Of a DNA stretch of 64,000 nucleotides, positions 42,045 through 51,246 are shown in pieces. The position numbers and the translations under genes are program-made. The notes below the pieces were generated by a model. The model was given only the letters and a program-made list of their open reading frames with translations, did no database searches and was not told the DNA's origin. Source of the DNA: Microbulbifer sp. ALW1 (GTDB lineage: Bacteria; Pseudomonadota; Gammaproteobacteria; Pseudomonadales; Cellvibrionaceae); the NCBI RefSeq assembly GCF_009903625.1, contig NZ_CP047569.1:702001-766000 (forward strand), read 5' to 3'. How positions within the stretch are numbered: the first letter of the stretch is position 1; every line of letters begins with the position of its first letter.

Positions 42045-44180
42045 TCAGGCTTCGGCGAAACGGGGTTTGTTGTGTAACCAGCGGCGCACCAGGGCACTGC
42101 GTGATTCGGGAGAGAGTTCCGGTGCGGCGGCGATCTTCTGCACCTGTGGTAGCAGGTGGGCATCCCGCTGCAGGTCGGCGATCCGGTGCTGTATTTCGCC
42201 GGTCTGGCGAGTGCCGAGGATTTCCCCCGGGCCACGCAGGCGCAAGTCTTCCTCGGCGATGGCGAAGCCGTCCGCGTGGCTGCGCAGTGCCTGCAGCCGT
42301 GCGCGACCGTTGGCAGACAGCGGCGTGCTGTACATGAGTACGCAGTGGCTGGCGATGCTACCCCTGCCGACACGCCCTCTCAGCTGGTGCAGTTGCGCCA
42401 GACCCAGGCGCTCCGGATTTTCGATGATCATCAGGCTGGCATTGGGCACATCCACGCCCACCTCAATCACTGTGGTGGCCACCAGCAAGTCCACGTCGCC
42501 GGCCTTGAAGGCCTTCATTACCTGATCCTTGGCATCCGGCTTCATGCGCCCGTGTACCAGGGCGACGCGCACGCCGTTCAGGGTATCTGCCAATTCCTCG
42601 GCGGTGGATTCGGCGGCTTGGGCCTGCAGGGTTTCCGACTCCTCGATCAGGGTGCAGACCCAGTAAGCCTGGCGGCCTTCACCCACGGCGTTCTGTACCC
42701 GCTCCATGACGTCGTAGCGGCGCTCACTGGAGATGGCCACGGTGTTGATGGGCTGGCGTCCGGGAGGTAATTCGTCGATTACCGAGCAGTCCAGATCGGC
42801 GAAGGCAGACATGGCCAGGGTGCGCGGAATCGGGGTAGCGGTCATGATCAGCTGGTGGGGCTGGGTGCGCTGTTGGTTTCCAGGAGTGCCCTCGACCGAT
42901 CCCTTTTCGCGCAGCTGAAGTCTTTGCGCGACACCAAAGCGGTGCTGCTCGTCGATGATCACCAGCGCCAGTCGGTGGAAGTCCACCCCCTCTTGAAACA
43001 GGGCGTGAGTGCCCACCACCAGCTGTGCATCGCCACACTCGATGGCGGCCAGCTGTGCGCGCCTTTCGGCGGCCTTCATACTGCCGGTGAGCCAGGCCAC
43101 GGTAATGCCCAGGGGCTCCAGCCAACTGCTGAAATTGATCCGGTGCTGCTCGGCAAGAATTTCCGTGGGTGCCATGACTGCGCACTGGTGACCCGCGCCA
43201 ATGACCTGCAGTGCGGCGCGGGCGGCGACCAGGGTTTTTCCGGCGCCAACGTCCCCCTGCAGCAGCCGCATCATGGGCACCGTACCGGCGAGATCGTCGG
43301 CAATCTCCTTGCCAACCCGCTGTTGCGCGTTGGTTGGTGAAAACGGCAGGCGTGCGAGGAAGTCCCGCTCCAATGCAGCATTTCTCTCTAATGCCGGGGC
43401 AGCCACCTTGGCCGCACTGCGGCGCAGCTCCAGCAGGCTCAGGTGGTGGGCCAGCAGCTCTTCCAGTGCCAACCGCTGCTGTGCCGGGTGCTGCCCTTCT
43501 GCCAGCTGTGACAGGTCCGCATTGGCGGGTGGCTGGTGTAGGTACATCAGTGCGCCGGCCAGGGGCATCTGCATTGCCCGCGGCAACAGCGGGGCCGGCA
43601 GCAACTCGGTGACATTGCCCTCCGCCAGCCAGTCCAGTCCCTGGCCGATCAGTGCGCGCAGGCGTCCCTGCCCCAGGCCCTCGGTCAGGGGATAAATGGG
43701 GGTGAGGGTTTCCGCGGTGGGAGAAATATCTTCCCCCAGAACTTCGGTTTCCGGGTGATAAAGTTCTACACCGGCACTGCCGCGGCGGGCTTCGCCGTAG
43801 CAGCGCACCCGGGTGCCGGGAGTGAGGCGGTCTTTCTGTGCCGCAGTGAAATGGAAAAAACGCAGGGTGATGCTGCCGGTGGCATCCTGCAGGCGCACCG
43901 CAAGGCTGCGGCGACGCCCGAAAACCACATCAGCGGCGCGCACTTCACCCTCGATTACTGCGTCCATTCCCGGGCGCAGGCCCGCCAGGGGAACCACACG
44001 GGTGCGATCCTGGTAGCGGGCTGGCAGGTGGAATAGCAGATCCTGCAGGGAACTGATGTGCAGCTTGGCCAGGGTCTCCGCCAGCTTTGCCCCTACCCCC
44101 TTGAGAGCCGTGACCGGAATTTCTGCCAGTGTTTTTTGGCCCGCGCTCTGCTTGGGTTTCACGGGCTCTTGAGTTGGCAC
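42045..44180 (-). CDS. recG: ATP-dependent DNA helicase RecG
   Basis: A 711-residue branch-migration helicase that regresses stalled forks and processes Holliday junctions. The N-terminal wedge/OB domain contains LTGVGAKLAE-like VTALKGVGAKLAETL and FHLPARYQDRTRV. The SF2 motor has Walker A MLLQGDVGAGKTLVAARA-type sequence (residues ~293-310), DEQH box IIDEQHRFGVAQR, TATPIPRTLAM, and the RecG-type TRG segment near ERLGLAQLHQLRGRVGRGS. Its start overlaps the end of oxyR by 22 bp. Confidence 0.97.
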   Translation of the reverse strand: MPTQEPVKPKQSAGQKTLAEIPVTALKGVGAKLAETLAKLHISSLQDLLFHLPARYQDRTRVVPLAGLRPGMDAVIEGEVRAADVVFGRRRSLAVRLQDATGSITLRFFHFTAAQKDRLTPGTRVRCYGEARRGSAGVELYHPETEVLGEDISPTAETLTPIYPLTEGLGQGRLRALIGQGLDWLAEGNVTELLPAPLLPRAMQMPLAGALMYLHQPPANADLSQLAEGQHPAQQRLALEELLAHHLSLLELRRSAAKVAAPALERNAALERDFLARLPFSPTNAQQRVGKEIADDLAGTVPMMRLLQGDVGAGKTLVAARAALQVIGAGHQCAVMAPTEILAEQHRINFSSWLEPLGITVAWLTGSMKAAERRAQLAAIECGDAQLVVGTHALFQEGVDFHRLALVIIDEQHRFGVAQRLQLREKGSVEGTPGNQQRTQPHQLIMTATPIPRTLAMSAFADLDCSVIDELPPGRQPINTVAISSERRYDVMERVQNAVGEGRQAYWVCTLIEESETLQAQAAESTAEELADTLNGVRVALVHGRMKPDAKDQVMKAFKAGDVDLLVATTVIEVGVDVPNASLMIIENPERLGLAQLHQLRGRVGRGSIASHCVLMYSTPLSANGRARLQALRSHADGFAIAEEDLRLRGPGEILGTRQTGEIQHRIADLQRDAHLLPQVQKIAAAPELSPESRSALVRRWLHNKPRFAEA

Positions 44181-45082
44181 TGGTTAATGGCGTCGCGCAG
44201 CATGTCGATGGCGCGGTGGCGTGGGAAGCTGGCCCGCCAGGCCAGTGCCACGGTGCGCTGGGGCGCCGGTGCCACAAAGGGACGGGTGACCAGGACGCCG
44301 GTGGCATACTGGGAGGCGGCGGCCGCGGACAGCGGCAACACCGTAATACCGAGGCGCGAGGCGACCATATGGCGCAGGGTTTCGAGGGAGCTGCCGTCGG
44401 CGGCAGTGCGGATATGGCCGATGCCGCTGTCTTTCTCGATGGTCTGCTGCAGTTGCGGGCAGGCCTCCAGTACCTGATCGCGGAAGCAGTGGCCCTCACC
44501 CAGTAGTAACACGTTGTCTTCGCACAGTTGTTCCGGGGCCAGGGCGTCGAATTTGGCCAGCGGGTGGTCGGAAGGCATCAGCACCACGAAGGGCTCGTCG
44601 TACAGGGGCTGGGTAACCACGTCCGGCTCGGTAAAGGGCAGCGCCAGGATCACGGCGTCCAGCTCACCCTTGCGCAGGCGTGCGCGCAGGGTGGAGGTAT
44701 AGCCCTCCTCCACAAACAGCGGCATCTGCGGCGCCAGCTGCTGCAGCTGGGGAATGAAATGGGGGAACAGGTAGGGCCCGATGGTGAAAATGGCGCCCAC
44801 GGACAGCGGGCTGCTCAGCTGGTCTTTACCGGCACTGGCAATATCCCGGATAGCGGCTGATTGCTCCAGCACCAGTTGCGCCTGGGCAACGATGCGTTCG
44901 CCCAGCGGGGTGGCCTGGACGCGGGTTTTGGAGCGCTCGAACAGGGCCACGCCCAGCTCTTTTTCCAGTTTTTTTACCGCAATGGACAGGGTCGGCTGAC
45001 TCACAAAACAGCGTTCAGCGGCGCGGCCGAAATGCTGCTCCTGGGCCAGGGTGACGATGTAACGCAATTCGTTGAGTGTCAT
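44159..45082 (-). CDS. oxyR: Hydrogen-peroxide sensing LysR-type regulator OxyR
   Basis: A 307-residue LysR regulator from ATG 45082; a GTG three codons earlier is less likely. The N-terminal winged helix starts MTLNELRYIVTLAQEQHFGRAAERCFVSQPTLS. Both redox cysteines are present as C199 (GEGHCFRDQ) and C208 (EACP), the same numbers as in E. coli OxyR, followed by SSLETLRHMVASRLGITVLPL. On oxidation it activates peroxide-defence genes; yaaA in this window is a plausible target. It precedes and overlaps recG, a pairing seen in other gammaproteobacteria. Confidence 0.95.
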   Translation of the reverse strand: MTLNELRYIVTLAQEQHFGRAAERCFVSQPTLSIAVKKLEKELGVALFERSKTRVQATPLGERIVAQAQLVLEQSAAIRDIASAGKDQLSSPLSVGAIFTIGPYLFPHFIPQLQQLAPQMPLFVEEGYTSTLRARLRKGELDAVILALPFTEPDVVTQPLYDEPFVVLMPSDHPLAKFDALAPEQLCEDNVLLLGEGHCFRDQVLEACPQLQQTIEKDSGIGHIRTAADGSSLETLRHMVASRLGITVLPLSAAAASQYATGVLVTRPFVAPAPQRTVALAWRASFPRHRAIDMLRDAINQCQLKSP

Positions 45083-45316
45083 GGCAAACACAATCAGATA
45101 AAACTTGGCGATAGAGTTTATTCATAAATACCCCCGGGCGGCCAGTAAAACTGCGGTTGCGGTGTATAAATGTCTCAATATAGAAAAAAATGCTATTAGA
45201 CTTGTTTATGGTTAGTAAATTTTGCTATTAACTTGCGCGCTGAGCCGGTGTGGTGGCGCATCTTTTGCTATACGTATAAAGGCAAGTGTTCAAAACACAC
45301 AAAGCGGAGATTCGCG

Positions 45317-45574
45317 ATGGGTATCTTGTCTTGGATTATTCTCGGCCTGATTGCGGGCGCATTAGCTAAATGGATCATGCCGGGCCCGGATCCGGGTGGT
45401 TGGATTGTGACCATGGTCATCGGTATTGTGGGCGCCTTTATTGGCGGTTGGCTGGGTTCCCTGGTTGGTATCGGTGGACCGGTTACCGGCTTTGCACTGG
45501 GGGATATCATCACCGCGGTGATCGGCGCCATAGTGCTGCTCATCATTTACCGCATGGTGAAATCCCGAAGTTGA
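45317..45574 (+). CDS. GlsB/YeaQ/YmgE-family membrane stress protein
   Basis: An 85-residue protein from ATG 45317 with a GGAGA site upstream; the longer frame is disregarded. It is almost entirely membrane: three glycine-rich helices (ILSWIILGLIAGALAKWIMPGPDPGGW, VTMVIGIVGAFIGGWLG, DIITAVIGAIVLLIIYRMVK), exactly the transglycosylase-associated (GlsB) pattern. These proteins rise under general stress; their mechanism is unclear. It is divergent from oxyR across 234 bp. Confidence 0.9.
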   Translation: MGILSWIILGLIAGALAKWIMPGPDPGGWIVTMVIGIVGAFIGGWLGSLVGIGGPVTGFALGDIITAVIGAIVLLIIYRMVKSRS

Positions 45575-45617
45575 CCTGGACTATTCAGTCAATGGCACTT
45601 TATAGCTAATATAGCTA

Positions 45618-45645
45618 CGGGGCTCGCAACTTGCTGCGGGCCCCG
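45618..45645 (+). terminator. Hairpin after the GlsB-like gene
   Basis: CGGGGCTCGCA pairs with TGCGGGCCCCG (one G-T pair) across a 6-base loop. No T-run follows, so it is a weak terminator at best. Confidence 0.5.
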
Positions 45646-45796
45646 GTCACAGAACAGGGTTAGTAAACAGGATATAAATGGTTTTCTGACCGAGAGTTCG
45701 CAGTAATTCATAATTATTTTTACGGTTGCACCGGTTTTCACCGGTAGCCTTGTTTTGGGGACCGAATTTCGGTGCCGGGGGATTATTCAAGCGGTT

Positions 45797-46675
45797 ATGG
45801 CAAAGGAAAAAGTCTGGATCTTCGGTTGTGGTGATCTGGGGACTCGTCTGGCATTGAAGCTGGATCGCAAGGCGTATGACGTTTTTGGCGTGCGCCGCAA
45901 TCCGCTGCAGGCACTGGCGCGCAAGCGCCGCGCCGACGTGGTCAACTGGCGTCGCGGTGATGCCACCAAACCGGAAGACATCCAGCGGCATCTGGGCAAC
46001 GGTGCCGACATTGTCATCGCCACTTTTACCCCGGGCACCAGTACCCCTCAGGCCTATCAGCGCGCTTATGTAGATACCGCAAACGTTCTGCGGGATGCAT
46101 TGGCGAAACTGGATAAGCCCCCTCGCCTCTTTCTGTGGATTTCCTCTACCCGTGTTTATGGCCAGAGCGGCGACCAGTGGTTGGATGAGCGTTCGCAGCC
46201 CCTCCCCGGCAGTTTTCAGGGTGAGGCGTTGCTGGCCGCAGAGAAAATTGCCCAGTCGGTAGCTACGGAGAGTTGTGTGGTGCGGTTTGCGGGTATCTAT
46301 GGCCCGGGCCGAGATCGCCTGCTGTCACAGGTGCGTGCCGGTCGCTGTGCGCCGCCGTCGCCACCGCAGTTCAGCAACCGGATTCATGTGGACGATGCGG
46401 TGGGTTTTCTGGCGCACCTGATCGAGGGCCAGAAGCAGGGTAAGCAGTTCGAGAAGCTGTATATCGGTGCGGACTGTACGCCGGTGCCCATGTATGAGTT
46501 GCAGAGCTGGCTGGCAAAATCTATGGGTTACACCAGTGCGCACTTGCGCGAGGAAGTGGCCACCAGTGAGCGGCGCTCTAAAAAGATGAGCAACAAGCGG
46601 ATGCTGGAGAGCGGCTACGAGATGCTGTATCCCGATTACCGTGCGGGCTATAACACCCTGCTGGAAAACGACTGA
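45797..46675 (+). CDS. NAD-dependent epimerase/dehydratase-like SDR (YeeZ-like)
   Basis: A 292-residue Rossmann-fold protein from ATG 45797; the frame extends 14 codons upstream without support. The N-terminus EKVWIFGCGDLGTRLALKLDRK is a GxGxxG dinucleotide site. FLWISSTRVYGQ(S)GDQWLDE carries the serine/threonine and tyrosine of atypical extended SDRs, and VVRFAGIYGPGRDRLL follows, as in the YeeZ/SDR_a group. The substrate is unknown. It is convergent with ridA. Confidence 0.8.
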   Translation: MAKEKVWIFGCGDLGTRLALKLDRKAYDVFGVRRNPLQALARKRRADVVNWRRGDATKPEDIQRHLGNGADIVIATFTPGTSTPQAYQRAYVDTANVLRDALAKLDKPPRLFLWISSTRVYGQSGDQWLDERSQPLPGSFQGEALLAAEKIAQSVATESCVVRFAGIYGPGRDRLLSQVRAGRCAPPSPPQFSNRIHVDDAVGFLAHLIEGQKQGKQFEKLYIGADCTPVPMYELQSWLAKSMGYTSAHLREEVATSERRSKKMSNKRMLESGYEMLYPDYRAGYNTLLEND

Positions 46676-46686
46676 ACATACCTGTC

Positions 46687-46709
46687 GCGCCGCCGTTCAT
46701 AGGCGGCGC
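46687..46709. terminator. Hairpin between convergent SDR and ridA genes
   Basis: GCGCCGCC pairs with GGCGGCGC across a 7-base loop. T-runs are absent on both sides, so termination is uncertain. Confidence 0.5.
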
Positions 46710-46745
46710 AGTGTCTTCCCTCATTGTCTTTGGACGCGGGCGCCT

Positions 46746-47129
46746 TTAGATCACCATCACACCTTCGGCTTCAAACTGTGCGCCCTTGGGCAGCTGGCTC
46801 ACGCCTACCGCGGCACGGGCCGGGAAGGGTTTCGAGAACACTTCTTCCATGACTTCATTGACGGTGGCGAAATTGCTGAGGTCGGTGAGGTAAAGGTTCA
46901 GCTTGACGATGCTGTCGAGGGAGCCGTTGGCGGCTTCACATACGGCTTTGAGGTTCTGGAAAACCTGTACCGCCTGTTCGCGGAAGTCGTCGGACACCAG
47001 TTCCATGGTTTCCGGCACCAGTGGGATCTGGCCGGATAGGTAGATGGTGTTGTCGACCTTGACGGCCTGCGAGTAGCTGCCGATAGCAGCCGGTGCCTTA
47101 TCAGTTTTTATCACGGCGCGATTGGGCAT
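46746..47129 (-). CDS. ridA: RidA-family enamine/imine deaminase
   Basis: A 127-residue protein, usual for RidA (128). The motif block [29 protein letters not shown] near the start and the C-terminal active-site arginine in [26 protein letters not shown] are intact. RidA hydrolyses reactive 2-aminoacrylate and related imines formed by PLP enzymes. It lies downstream of spoT on the same strand, separated by 389 bp containing a type A repeat, so it probably has its own promoter. Confidence 0.95.
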   Translation of the reverse strand: MPNRAVIKTDKAPAAIGSYSQAVKVDNTIYLSGQIPLVPETMELVSDDFREQAVQVFQNLKAVCEAANGSLDSIVKLNLYLTDLSNFATVNEVMEEVFSKPFPARAAVGVSQLPKGAQFEAEGVMVI

Positions 47130-47518
47130 GGGTTACTTCTCCGGGCCTCAACAGGCCTGCTTGCTGAAAAAGAAAGCGGGAGAATATAGCGCGGTTTCCG
47201 GGGTTTGGGGAGGTGTCGTCAGCTGCAGGCAGCGATATGCGAAGCTGTCCACATTCCGTGAAAAACACGACAAAACCCTTTCGGGTTTCATCGGATTTTC
47301 GCAATTCGCATCCGCGTCAATCCATTGAATGCTTCGTTCGTAAGTTGGTGGCGGCACTGCTACCGATGTTTGCTCGCGAGACACGCCGTACACCCATCCC
47401 TGGGGGCTCGGCTGCGGCCGTCCTGGCCGCAGACGGTCCCGCGAGCAAACACCGGTATCAGTACCTTCGCATTGAACAATTGAGAAGTTGGTTGCCGCAG
47501 TTGGGTGCTTACTGGCAC
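47130..47518. other. Intergenic region between spoT and ridA
   Basis: These 389 bases contain no supportable gene. The middle holds a type A repeat (47348-47471). Frames running through it on either strand are shadows of the repeat. The ridA promoter presumably lies in the 200 bases next to 47130; nothing clear is seen. Confidence 0.7.
47348..47471 (-). repeat. Structured palindromic repeat, type A copy 2 (spoT-ridA gap)
   Basis: The outer stem pairs 47361-47382 with 47436-47457 at 20 of 22 positions; its sequence is unrelated to copies 1 and 3 over the inner half. The core (GACGGCCGCAG hairpin plus CCCATCCCTGGGG hairpin) is near-identical to copies 1 and 3. GGA loops are on the minus strand, the strand transcribed from spoT. 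Confidence 0.88.
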
Positions 47519-49636
47519 CTACGGGCGGGCAATTTTGATCACTGCAGGCAGGTTGCGCAGGCGTTTCATCACTCGGGCCAGGTGCACGCGGTTGGCCACT
47601 TCCAGGGTCATTGCGATGACACTATGCTGGGCATCTTTCTCATCCACGTGGATCTGCTCGATACTGGCGCCCTCTTCGGTAATGCGGGTGGCGAGTCGCG
47701 CAATGATGCCGCGTTCGGACTCCACTTCGACCCGCACATCGCCGAGGAACTCACCTTTTACATCCGGCGACCAGTTGACCGCCATGATGTTTTCCGGGTG
47801 TTCGCGCAGCTCTTCCGCATTGCGGCAGCTGTCGCGGTGCACCACTACGCCCTTGCCGGAGCTGATGTGGCCCATGATGGTGTCGCCGGGAATCGGGCGG
47901 CAGCAGCGGGCGAAGCTGATCATCATGCCCTCCTGGGCATCAATGGTCAGCGGTGAGGAGATGTTGCTTGCTTCGGATTCGACGGTGCCCGGCGGTACCA
48001 GCAGTTTGGCCGCAGAGAAGGCGGCGCGGTTGCCGAGGCCGATTTCTTCCAGCAGCTTGTCGAAAGTTTCGCATCGGGCTTCCTTGGCGCCGTGCAGTTT
48101 CTGTTCGTCGCTGAGGTCGGATGTTTTCAGCTTGAACTTCGCCAGGGCTTTTTCGAGTAGACGCTGCCCCAGCGCAATGGAGTCGTGGTGGCGCTGGTGC
48201 TTGAGGTAGTGGCGAATGGCGCTGCGGGCTTTTGCGGTCACCACAAAGTTGAGCCAGTTGGGATTTGGCTGCACGTTTTTGCTGGTGAGGATTTCCACTT
48301 TCTGGCCGCTTTCCAGTGGTTGCGACAGCGGCGCCAGGCGCTGGTTGATGCGCACTGCAACGCAGGAGTTGCCCACGTCGGTGTGCACCGAGTAGGCGAA
48401 GTCCACCGCGGTGGCACCGGCGGGCAGGTCGATGATCTTGCCCTTGGGTGTAAACACGTACACCTCGTCCGGGAAGAGATCGATCTTTACGTTCTCGATA
48501 AATTCCAGCGAGTCGCCGGCGCGCTGCTGCATCTCCAGCAGGCCCTGTACCCAGCGGCGCGCGCGTACCTGGCTGGTGCCGCCGGTATTCAGTACTTCGT
48601 CGCCGGAGGATTTGTACAGCCAGTGGGCGGCGATACCGCTGTTGGCCATCTCATCCATTTCCTTGGTGCGGATCTGCACCTCGATAGGCACCCCGTGCAT
48701 GCCGAGCAAAACCGTGTGCAGGGACTGGTAGCCGTTGGATTTGGGGATGGCGATATAGTCTTTGAACTCACTGATCACCGGCTTGTACAGGTTGTGGATA
48801 ACCCCGAAGGTCCGGTAGCAGGTGTCCACACTGTCGACGATGATGCGGAAGGCGTAGACGTCCATGATTTCCTTGAACGACTTCTTCTTCGAACGCATCT
48901 TCTGGTAAATGCTGTAGAGATGCTTCTCGCGGCCGATTACCAGCGCGTCGATTTTTTCCCGCTCCAGGCGCAGCTCGATGGCGTTCTGGATCTTCTCCAG
49001 AAGCTCCTTGCGGTTTCCGCGGGCGGCGACCAAAGCGGCGCGCAGGCGACTGGCGCGCAGGGGATAGATGGCGAAGAAGGCGCGGTCTTCGAACTCGATC
49101 CGCACGTCGTTCATGCCCAGGCGGTTGGCGATGGGCGCGTAAATCTCGAGGGTCTCGCGGGCAATGCGCGCGCGCTTTTCCGGTTTGAGTGAGCCGAGGG
49201 TGCGCATGTTATGCAGGCGGTCGGCGAGCTTCACCAGGATCACGCGGATATCCCGCGCCATGGCCAGGGCCATTTTCTGGAAGTTCTCCGCCTGCTTCTC
49301 CGCCGGGCTGTCGGTCTCGAACTGGGTCAGCTTGGAGACCCCGTCCACCAGATCCGCAATCTCTTCACCAAACTGCTCCGCCAGTGCCGCCTTGGGGATA
49401 CCGGTGTCTTCGATGACATCGTGCAGCATGGCCGCGGCCAGGCTCTGGGCGTCCATGTGCATGCCCGCCAAGATAGTGGCGACGGCGAGGGGGTGGGTGA
49501 TATAGGGTTCGCCGGAGCGCCGGGTCTGGCCCTCGTGGGCCTGCTCCGCGTAAAAATAGGCGCGGCGGACGAACTGAATCTGGTCGGTGGGAAGGTAGGA
49601 CGAGAGGCGATGGGCCAGACTGTCGATGGTGTGCAA
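47519..49636 (-). CDS. spoT: Bifunctional (p)ppGpp synthetase/hydrolase SpoT
   Basis: A 705-residue long RelA/SpoT homologue, the length of E. coli SpoT (702). Order: HD hydrolase with GEPYITHPLAVATILAGMHMD and LHDVIEDT (residues ~38-75), synthetase with SIYQKMRSKKKSFKEIMDVYAFRIIVDS and PKSNGYQSLHTVLLG, TGS domain with LPAGATAVDFAYSVHTDVG, a CC/zinc-finger region FARCCRPIPGDTIMGH and a C-terminal ACT domain. It sets alarmone levels in response to starvation. It follows rpoZ and gmk on the same strand as in E. coli. Confidence 0.96.
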   Translation of the reverse strand: MHTIDSLAHRLSSYLPTDQIQFVRRAYFYAEQAHEGQTRRSGEPYITHPLAVATILAGMHMDAQSLAAAMLHDVIEDTGIPKAALAEQFGEEIADLVDGVSKLTQFETDSPAEKQAENFQKMALAMARDIRVILVKLADRLHNMRTLGSLKPEKRARIARETLEIYAPIANRLGMNDVRIEFEDRAFFAIYPLRASRLRAALVAARGNRKELLEKIQNAIELRLEREKIDALVIGREKHLYSIYQKMRSKKKSFKEIMDVYAFRIIVDSVDTCYRTFGVIHNLYKPVISEFKDYIAIPKSNGYQSLHTVLLGMHGVPIEVQIRTKEMDEMANSGIAAHWLYKSSGDEVLNTGGTSQVRARRWVQGLLEMQQRAGDSLEFIENVKIDLFPDEVYVFTPKGKIIDLPAGATAVDFAYSVHTDVGNSCVAVRINQRLAPLSQPLESGQKVEILTSKNVQPNPNWLNFVVTAKARSAIRHYLKHQRHHDSIALGQRLLEKALAKFKLKTSDLSDEQKLHGAKEARCETFDKLLEEIGLGNRAAFSAAKLLVPPGTVESEASNISSPLTIDAQEGMMISFARCCRPIPGDTIMGHISSGKGVVVHRDSCRNAEELREHPENIMAVNWSPDVKGEFLGDVRVEVESERGIIARLATRITEEGASIEQIHVDEKDAQHSVIAMTLEVANRVHLARVMKRLRNLPAVIKIARP

Positions 49637-49693
49637 AGCCGCGATCGCCTCTTAGTGTTCCAGCAGTTCCTGTATCAAATTCTCAGATCTGGC

Positions 49694-49957
49694 TTACAGA
49701 TCTTGCTCGGACAGGAATACCGGCGCGGGCGCGGCGTGGCGTACTGGCTCGTCTTCCGGCTCGTCGAGGATGCTGGCGTCAACAAAGCCTTCTTCGATTT
49801 CACGCAGGGCGATCACGGTAGGCTTGTCGTTTTCTTCTGGCACGAAGGGGTCGCGGCCGCCGGTGGCGATCTGGCGGGCGCGCTTGCTGCCTACGATAAC
49901 CAGCTCAAAGCGGTTGTCTACGTGGTCGAGGCAATCTTCAACGGTAATACGGGCCAT
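49694..49957 (-). CDS. rpoZ: RNA polymerase omega subunit
   Basis: An 87-residue protein beginning [30 protein letters not shown], diagnostic for omega, with [17 protein letters not shown] following. It helps fold beta' and forms one of the ppGpp sites on polymerase. It sits 57 bp before spoT and 333 bp after gmk; that gap holds a type A repeat. Confidence 0.97.
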   Translation of the reverse strand: MARITVEDCLDHVDNRFELVIVGSKRARQIATGGRDPFVPEENDKPTVIALREIEEGFVDASILDEPEDEPVRHAAPAPVFLSEQDL

Positions 49958-50290
49958 AAATCTTCTGTTCCAGTGTGGGCTCGCCCGTGTGGGCGAAATT
50001 AGCGAATTCTGGCGTCTGCCCGGCAGGTCAATGCAGGGGCGGACTGGGGGTAGCTATTCTACCGGACCGCGCGGTGTACGCAAATCGAACAGTCGCTGCA
50101 AGCGTGATTTGTTGTCTGGCGATGTCCAGTGCGCGATATGCGAAGGTGGCGATACCGGGTAAAGCTTTGTGAGACCGTCTGCGGCCAGGACGGCCGCAGC
50201 CGAGCCCCCATGGATGGGTTTACGGCGTGTCTCACAAAGCTTTACCCGGTAGCGGCACCGCCACGGAGTCTGTTAAGAACTCTTGTTCGG
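49958..50290. other. Intergenic region between gmk and rpoZ
   Basis: These 333 bases contain a type A repeat (50139-50264) and no gene. The stretch next to rpoZ (49958-50130) should contain the rpoZ-spoT promoter; no motif is clear enough to name. Confidence 0.7.
50139..50264 (+). repeat. Structured palindromic repeat, type A copy 3 (gmk-rpoZ gap)
   Basis: The outer stem pairs 50153-50175 with 50229-50251 perfectly (23 bp). Core: CTGCGGCC-AGGAC-GGCCGCAG and CCCAT-GG-ATGGG. The ends are TGCGAAGG (50139-50146) and CCGCCAC (50258-50264). The GGA strand is plus, opposite to gmk-rpoZ transcription. Confidence 0.9.
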
Positions 50291-51246
<956 letters not shown>

